Positions 5,772 through 9,115 of a DNA stretch of 9,115 nt are shown piece after piece. Numbering within the stretch: the first letter of the stretch is position 1; each line of letters opens with the position of its first letter. Under the pieces are notes generated by a model. The model worked only from the letters and a program-made list of their open reading frames with translations, had not been told where the DNA came from and searched no databases. The stretch is taken from positions 1 to 9,115 of the forward strand of contig CAKZUM010000575.1 in assembly GCA_937921525.1 (NCBI GenBank). The letters are read 5' to 3'. Source of the stretch: an uncultured Saprospiraceae bacterium. GTDB taxonomy: Bacteria > Bacteroidota > Bacteroidia > Chitinophagales > Saprospiraceae. Both the position numbers and the translations under genes were made by a program.

Positions 5772-7028
5772 CTAATTACTACAGAAATAGACTTGTTTTT
5801 CCGTCCCTCGCTCATAGCCCTTGTCAGCACTTTTTTCAAAATCTACACAAGCGGGAAGTACATTATAGTTTAATAAGTAAGCTATTCCTCTATTGAAGTA
5901 AGCTTCCGCCAAGTCACTATCTTTTAAAATGGCTGTAGTAAAATCATTGATTGCTAGATCATAATTTCCAGATAGCAACTGAATATTTCCTCTCACCTTA
6001 TAGGGCATTGCTTCTCTAGGTGCAAGTTGAATTAAGTAGTCTAGATCGTTTATAGCTGCTGTTAATTTTCCTAACTTTTTGAAAGTCAAAGCTCTATTAA
6101 ATAAAGCAGATAAGGGGTAGAAGTCTTCTATTGCAATAGCAGATGAATAGTCCGCTAGTGCTGCATCCAAATCACCTAATTCTTTGTATATTAAAGCTCG
6201 GTTAAAGTAAGCAGTACTTAATGTAGGAAACAATTTTATGGCTTTGCTAACGGATTCGAGTGCTATTTCTAAGGATTCATTTTGAAGTTGAGTCGAACTC
6301 AGATTAGACCAAGCTAACGCATTGTTTGGATCTGCTTGGATAGCTTTTCTAAAATAGTTAGCGGCTTTTACTGGATCACCTTTGCCGTTCGCAATGATGC
6401 CCCTTAAGTCAAATATGATAGAGTTTTCATCTGCAACTGATCCAAGAAACATTAATTCTTTCTCGGCTAAAATCCATTCTTTTTGTGTGATCGCATCCAA
6501 AACATTAGATAAATGAGTGATCGCTTTATGAGACTTAATATCCTCATCTCGTGTCGTCTTATTGTTATACCAGTCAAATATAATAGCCTCATAATTACTC
6601 ATTAAGTCGGTCCAGTCCAGTTCTAAATACATATCCTCAGGATAAAACGCTAATAGGTCTAACTGTGCTTTTGGACCGTTGATGCCGAATAAATCGGTGG
6701 CAACAGGATTTAATCTAGTAACAAACTCAATGTCTTGGTCGGCTTCAGTTTTCATTCCTAGCCTGTAACGCATCATGGCTCGATGTAAATATGTTTCTGG
6801 ATTTTGAGGGGCAGCTTGTACTGCCAAATCTAGCTGATTTAATGCTTCTAGATAATCTCCCTGACGAAACAAATTGTCCGCCTTTACCAGAAAACGCTGG
6901 ATAGGCTCTCTGTATATTTCCGTATTAGAATTATTAACTAAATTAGTTCTAATTATCTGGGCAGTACCTTGTATTTGTAATCCAATGACCGCCCCCAACA
7001 AAACAAAAACAAATTTCATCTTTTTCAT
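5772..7028 (-). CDS. Exported tetratricopeptide-repeat protein
   Basis: A 418-residue exported protein built from tetratricopeptide repeats, helical hairpins that usually bind other proteins; no catalytic domain is visible. A signal peptide covers about residues 1-24 (MKKMKFVFVLLGAVIGLQ, then GTAQ). Two N-terminal repeats lie at about 43-110 (ADNLFRQGDYLEALNQLDLA, then PETYLHRAMMRYRLG). A non-repeat stretch follows, about 111-200. About six more repeats run from 203 to 407, with the recurring pattern AYFNRALIYKELGDLDAALADY. The last one ends ACVDFEKSADKGYERG, somewhat like a Sel1 repeat. An in-frame TTG at 7037 would precede the ATG at 7028 by three codons; ATG at 7019 is also possible. It starts 42 bp after the CotH-like gene, so they are probably cotranscribed and may act together at the cell envelope. 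Confidence 0.9.
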   Translation of the reverse strand: MKKMKFVFVLLGAVIGLQIQGTAQIIRTNLVNNSNTEIYREPIQRFLVKADNLFRQGDYLEALNQLDLAVQAAPQNPETYLHRAMMRYRLGMKTEADQDIEFVTRLNPVATDLFGINGPKAQLDLLAFYPEDMYLELDWTDLMSNYEAIIFDWYNNKTTRDEDIKSHKAITHLSNVLDAITQKEWILAEKELMFLGSVADENSIIFDLRGIIANGKGDPVKAANYFRKAIQADPNNALAWSNLSSTQLQNESLEIALESVSKAIKLFPTLSTAYFNRALIYKELGDLDAALADYSSAIAIEDFYPLSALFNRALTFKKLGKLTAAINDLDYLIQLAPREAMPYKVRGNIQLLSGNYDLAINDFTTAILKDSDLAEAYFNRGIAYLLNYNVLPACVDFEKSADKGYERGTEKQVYFCSN

Positions 7029-7070
7029 AATCTTCAAATTTTTTTAATAATTTCTAATAAGAACATACGC

Positions 7071-8156
7071 TTACATTATTTTCATCGTGCCGTCTAATGC
7101 TGTCATTTTAGGTTGCCGTTTTCCAGTGGGGAAAGCCCTAGCTCTTAAGAAAGGATCTCCAATGATTTCATAAAAAGAAAGCAGGTAGTCTTTCACGTAT
7201 CTTTGTTCGGATTCACTCAATAACTTACAATCATTGACAAGTTGAATTATATCTTTTCGTTTGGATTGAAAATATTTGATTGTTTTATTTCTTCTTGAAG
7301 AATTCACAAAGTCTCCCATAAACAACCTTTGAGTAATACTTCTTAAGCCTAAACTCACATTAGGTCTTGCATACTCTACGGCAACTAATCCCGTCATATC
7401 AAAGTCGTATGGAATTAATAAATCTTGTTGATTTTCAAGATGGATATATCTGAGATTTCTTCTTTGAGGAACATACCAATCATCGTTTCCAATCATAAAT
7501 TGGAATAAGGTAAATTTATCTGTGTTGTTTGGTTCAAAGTCGGACAACATTCTTCCATAAGTATTTAACTCTGAACCGCCTATTCGTTCTGCCAAGGCAT
7601 CAATATCTTCCAATAAAAAACCATAGTATACTAACTCTTTGTTAGTATCACTATCTATGTACTTTATTTTAAGTAATTGAACCTGCAAACTATTCTCCGT
7701 TATTTCATTGTATATTTTATATGCAAGATATTCCTTTAAAATGTTATCATTAGCACTTTCTAAAAAGTTACAATGAGTTACCAATTTTAAAGAACGATGC
7801 TTGGGTTTTAGTCCATGATATTGTAAATCTTCTTTGGAAAAAGATAAACGTAATGGTGGAAATTCACAATGTATTCGCCTTGACTTACCTCTAGTCTTAA
7901 CCTTAACTATTTTATTATATTCTTTACCATTCTGATCCCAATAGGTGAATGTTCCTTTGAAAGATTTGGTCGTGTTTTTGTTTAAAATCAAGGAATCAAT
8001 AGGTAATGAAATAATAACTTCTTCTACTTTTTCTTGTTGCAACTGATCGAAAATGGTCAACAAATTTTCCGATGCTAGTGCATTATTTGCTGATACCACA
8101 TTGTGCCAACTACTACAGAAAAATAATATTATTGAAATCAATAGTTTGATTCTCAT
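7071..8156 (-). CDS. Exported protein with CotH-kinase-like motifs
   Basis: The reading frame is certainly a gene, but its function is tentative. The 361-residue product begins with a signal peptide (MRIKLLISIILFFCSSW, cut probably near VVSA, residue 23); Cys14 does not sit in a good lipobox. The body recalls CotH-type atypical protein kinases, which phosphorylate surface proteins. Matching elements, in order, are a basic TRGKSRRIHCEFPPLRLSFS (88-107), KLVTHC (124-129) and NDNILKEYLAYKIYNEI (136-152). The series continues with GFLLEDIDALAERIG (179-193), FMIGNDDWYVPQRRN (220-234) and IPYDFDMTG (248-256), whose Asp251/Asp253 pair would be the metal-binding DxD. The resemblance is by motif order, not by a database match. 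It lies 42 bp upstream of the TPR gene, which could supply a partner or scaffold. Confidence 0.75.
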   Translation of the reverse strand: MRIKLLISIILFFCSSWHNVVSANNALASENLLTIFDQLQQEKVEEVIISLPIDSLILNKNTTKSFKGTFTYWDQNGKEYNKIVKVKTRGKSRRIHCEFPPLRLSFSKEDLQYHGLKPKHRSLKLVTHCNFLESANDNILKEYLAYKIYNEITENSLQVQLLKIKYIDSDTNKELVYYGFLLEDIDALAERIGGSELNTYGRMLSDFEPNNTDKFTLFQFMIGNDDWYVPQRRNLRYIHLENQQDLLIPYDFDMTGLVAVEYARPNVSLGLRSITQRLFMGDFVNSSRRNKTIKYFQSKRKDIIQLVNDCKLLSESEQRYVKDYLLSFYEIIGDPFLRARAFPTGKRQPKMTALDGTMKIM

Positions 8157-8186
8157 AATTTTTTTATTAGCGCGAATTAATAAAAT

Positions 8187-8220
8187 AAAAATTAGACTTT
8201 TTCCTTATGAAGCGAGTCTA
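8187..8220 (-). terminator. Weak intrinsic terminator after the 144-residue exported protein gene
   Basis: On the minus strand TAGACT (8220-8215) and AGTCTA (8198-8193) pair as a 6-bp stem, followed by A and then a T-rich tract (five T, with further T beyond). The loop is 16 bases and may form a small inner stem. It begins 8 bp past the stop codon. The short stem makes it a moderate candidate; partial read-through into the CotH-like gene would be expected. Confidence 0.45.
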
Positions 8221-8227
8221 CAACATA

Positions 8228-8662
8228 CTAAAATTGATAGACTGGTCCGAAAGACGTGTACTTTCTATCTATCGTGAATTGAAGTGGAGTGGTGATTCTC
8301 AAATCTATATTATTTGGTTCATCATTCCGACCATCAATAGTGTATATAGACCCTAATCTATTTTGTGGAATTTCTTTTAACGAGATAGCGCGCTCTAGTG
8401 AAGATTTTTTATCCAGTAGAGAAGGAAAATCTTGAAACTTGTAGGACTTCCTATTAGCAAGTCCTTTATCTGTTGCTGTTGTAAATGTCTTCACTTTCTT
8501 ATCAAAACGAGCTCCTTCTGTATTTGAAAAATTTACAAATTGACTACTTGGCATATTACGATTCTCCATAGCTATTAACTGGCTTCTTTGTGCGTTTTGA
8601 CCTACGGTAGCAACATTCAAAAATAAACATATGAGGAATACTAAATTAAGAGACTTTTTCAT
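8228..8662 (-). CDS. Small exported protein of unknown function
   Basis: I do not recognise this 144-residue protein. It has a convincing signal peptide (MKKSLNLVFLICLFLNVATVG, cut near residue 21-22, before QNAQ). The mature part is polar, with many Ser, Asn, Thr and Lys, no cysteine and no membrane segment. The first half looks disordered. The last 30 residues (ITTPLQFTIDRKYTSFGPVYQF region) read as alternating beta strand and end in Phe, as many outer-membrane proteins do. At this length a full barrel is unlikely. The start ATG follows a perfect 16-bp inverted repeat by 19 bp. A weak terminator follows the stop. The signal peptide and open frame support a real gene; nothing in the neighbourhood tells its job. 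Confidence 0.72.
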   Translation of the reverse strand: MKKSLNLVFLICLFLNVATVGQNAQRSQLIAMENRNMPSSQFVNFSNTEGARFDKKVKTFTTATDKGLANRKSYKFQDFPSLLDKKSSLERAISLKEIPQNRLGSIYTIDGRNDEPNNIDLRITTPLQFTIDRKYTSFGPVYQF

Positions 8663-8680
8663 AATATTGGGTGTTTATAG

Positions 8681-8724
8681 TTAGAGGGGAAGCTTATGGA
8701 AAGAGATTAAGCTTCCCCTCTAAA
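8681..8724. terminator. Perfect 16-bp inverted repeat between prohibitin-like gene and next gene
   Basis: TTAGAGGGGAAGCTTA (8681-8696) and its exact reverse complement (8709-8724) enclose a 12-base loop. On the minus strand it follows the prohibitin-like stop codon by 49 bp. No T run follows on that strand, so it departs from the classic intrinsic terminator. It may act as a terminator, an mRNA-stabilising 3' stem, or a leader stem of the next gene. Confidence 0.6.
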
Positions 8725-8773
8725 TTCTCATAAATTAATGCTAAGACTCAAATTATAGAACTATATTTTCAGA

Positions 8774-9115
8774 CTACTGATCATACACGGTTCGCTGATT
8801 CACATTCTTAGCGGACACATTTTGTGCCTCTTGACTGTCCATAATCATTGGCATATCTCCATCAGAAATAATAACTTTCGTATTCGGAGACTTAGCTAAT
8901 TCTAAAAATGCCTCGATTGATTTGAACTGTAAAATCTTTTGATCTAAGCCCTTAGAAATAATCTGCTGCGCATCGCTTATACCTTTTGCTTCGATTATTT
9001 TTCGCTCTGCTTCTCTTTGTTCTTCTTGTAGCACAAATTCCATTCTTTGGGCTTGCTGTTCTGCTTCTAATTTCTCTTCAATCGCTGTAGCTAGGCTAGG
9101 AGGTAGTTGGATACT
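8774..9115 (-). CDS. Prohibitin-type SPFH/band-7 protein, C-terminal part
   Basis: The gene runs off the window edge; only its last 113 residues are present, and the frame is open to position 9115. It is the tail of an SPFH/prohibitin protein, a family that forms large ring-like membrane assemblies affecting membrane organisation and protease control. The part seen starts with IQLPPSLATAIEEKLEAEQQ, matching the end of the band-7 domain. A long charged coiled coil with the EEQREAERKIIEAKGISDAQ pattern follows. The end is SIEAFLELAKSPNTKVII, a hallmark of bacterial prohibitins, plus a variable polar tail ending YDQ. The N-terminal membrane anchor would be beyond the window. An internal ATG at 9043 exists but lies within the coiled coil and is not the start. 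Confidence 0.88.
   Translation of the reverse strand, partial: SIQLPPSLATAIEEKLEAEQQAQRMEFVLQEEQREAERKIIEAKGISDAQQIISKGLDQKILQFKSIEAFLELAKSPNTKVIISDGDMPMIMDSQEAQNVSAKNVNQRTVYDQ

Noticed and set aside
1..9115. CRISPR array, tRNA or rRNA genes, phage genes or a complete insertion sequence
   Set aside because: I looked for repeat-spacer periodicity, tRNA-like cloverleaf motifs and transposase or phage motifs, and found none.

Overview
The window is AT-rich chromosomal DNA from a member of the Bacteroidota, probably a marine or environmental lineage of the Flavobacteriia/Saprospiria/Cytophagia kind. The evidence is the AT-rich codon use, A/U-rich leaders without Shine-Dalgarno sequences, several short exported proteins of Bacteroidota style and TAnnTTTG-like promoter candidates. 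I cannot name a genus. Every convincing gene lies on the minus strand, so transcription runs from high to low coordinates.

Reading in the direction of transcription: (1) 9115-8774 is the C-terminal end of a prohibitin-type SPFH/band-7 membrane protein, followed by a perfect 16-bp inverted repeat. (2) 8662-8228 is an unrecognised small exported protein with a weak terminator-like hairpin behind it. (3) 8156-7071 and 7028-5772 form a likely two-gene unit: an exported protein with CotH-kinase-like motifs and an exported tetratricopeptide-repeat protein. (4) 5771-5367 is a 405-bp non-coding stretch packed with repeats: a tandem 14-mer, a 34-bp imperfect inverted repeat, a 10-bp palindrome, and a composite inverted repeat with a GC-rich insert in one arm. 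(5) 5366-4920 is a small exported protein of unknown function, followed by a clear intrinsic terminator. (6) 4782-3034 is a succinate dehydrogenase/fumarate reductase flavoprotein that keeps all catalytic residues but has no iron-sulphur or membrane-anchor partner here. A hairpin sits in its leader. (7) 2955-2431 is an ECF sigma factor, followed 26 bp later by an FAD-dependent oxidoreductase of the amine oxidase/phytoene desaturase superfamily (2404-1160). (8) 1058-951 is a possible 35-residue single-span membrane protein, followed by an exported lipoprotein beta-carbonic anhydrase (904-149). In positions 1-148 I see nothing I can support.

Most genes are ordinary. I do not see a clear new multi-gene system. 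The points most worth following are the repeat-filled spacer at 5367-5771, the sigma factor/flavoenzyme pair with no visible anti-sigma gene, the partnerless SdhA-like flavoprotein, the lipid-anchored beta-carbonic anhydrase, and the small membrane protein. Three genes (carbonic anhydrase, FAD oxidoreductase, TPR protein) have in-frame TTG codons a few residues upstream of the ATG. I chose the ATG in each case because it gives the better N-terminus.
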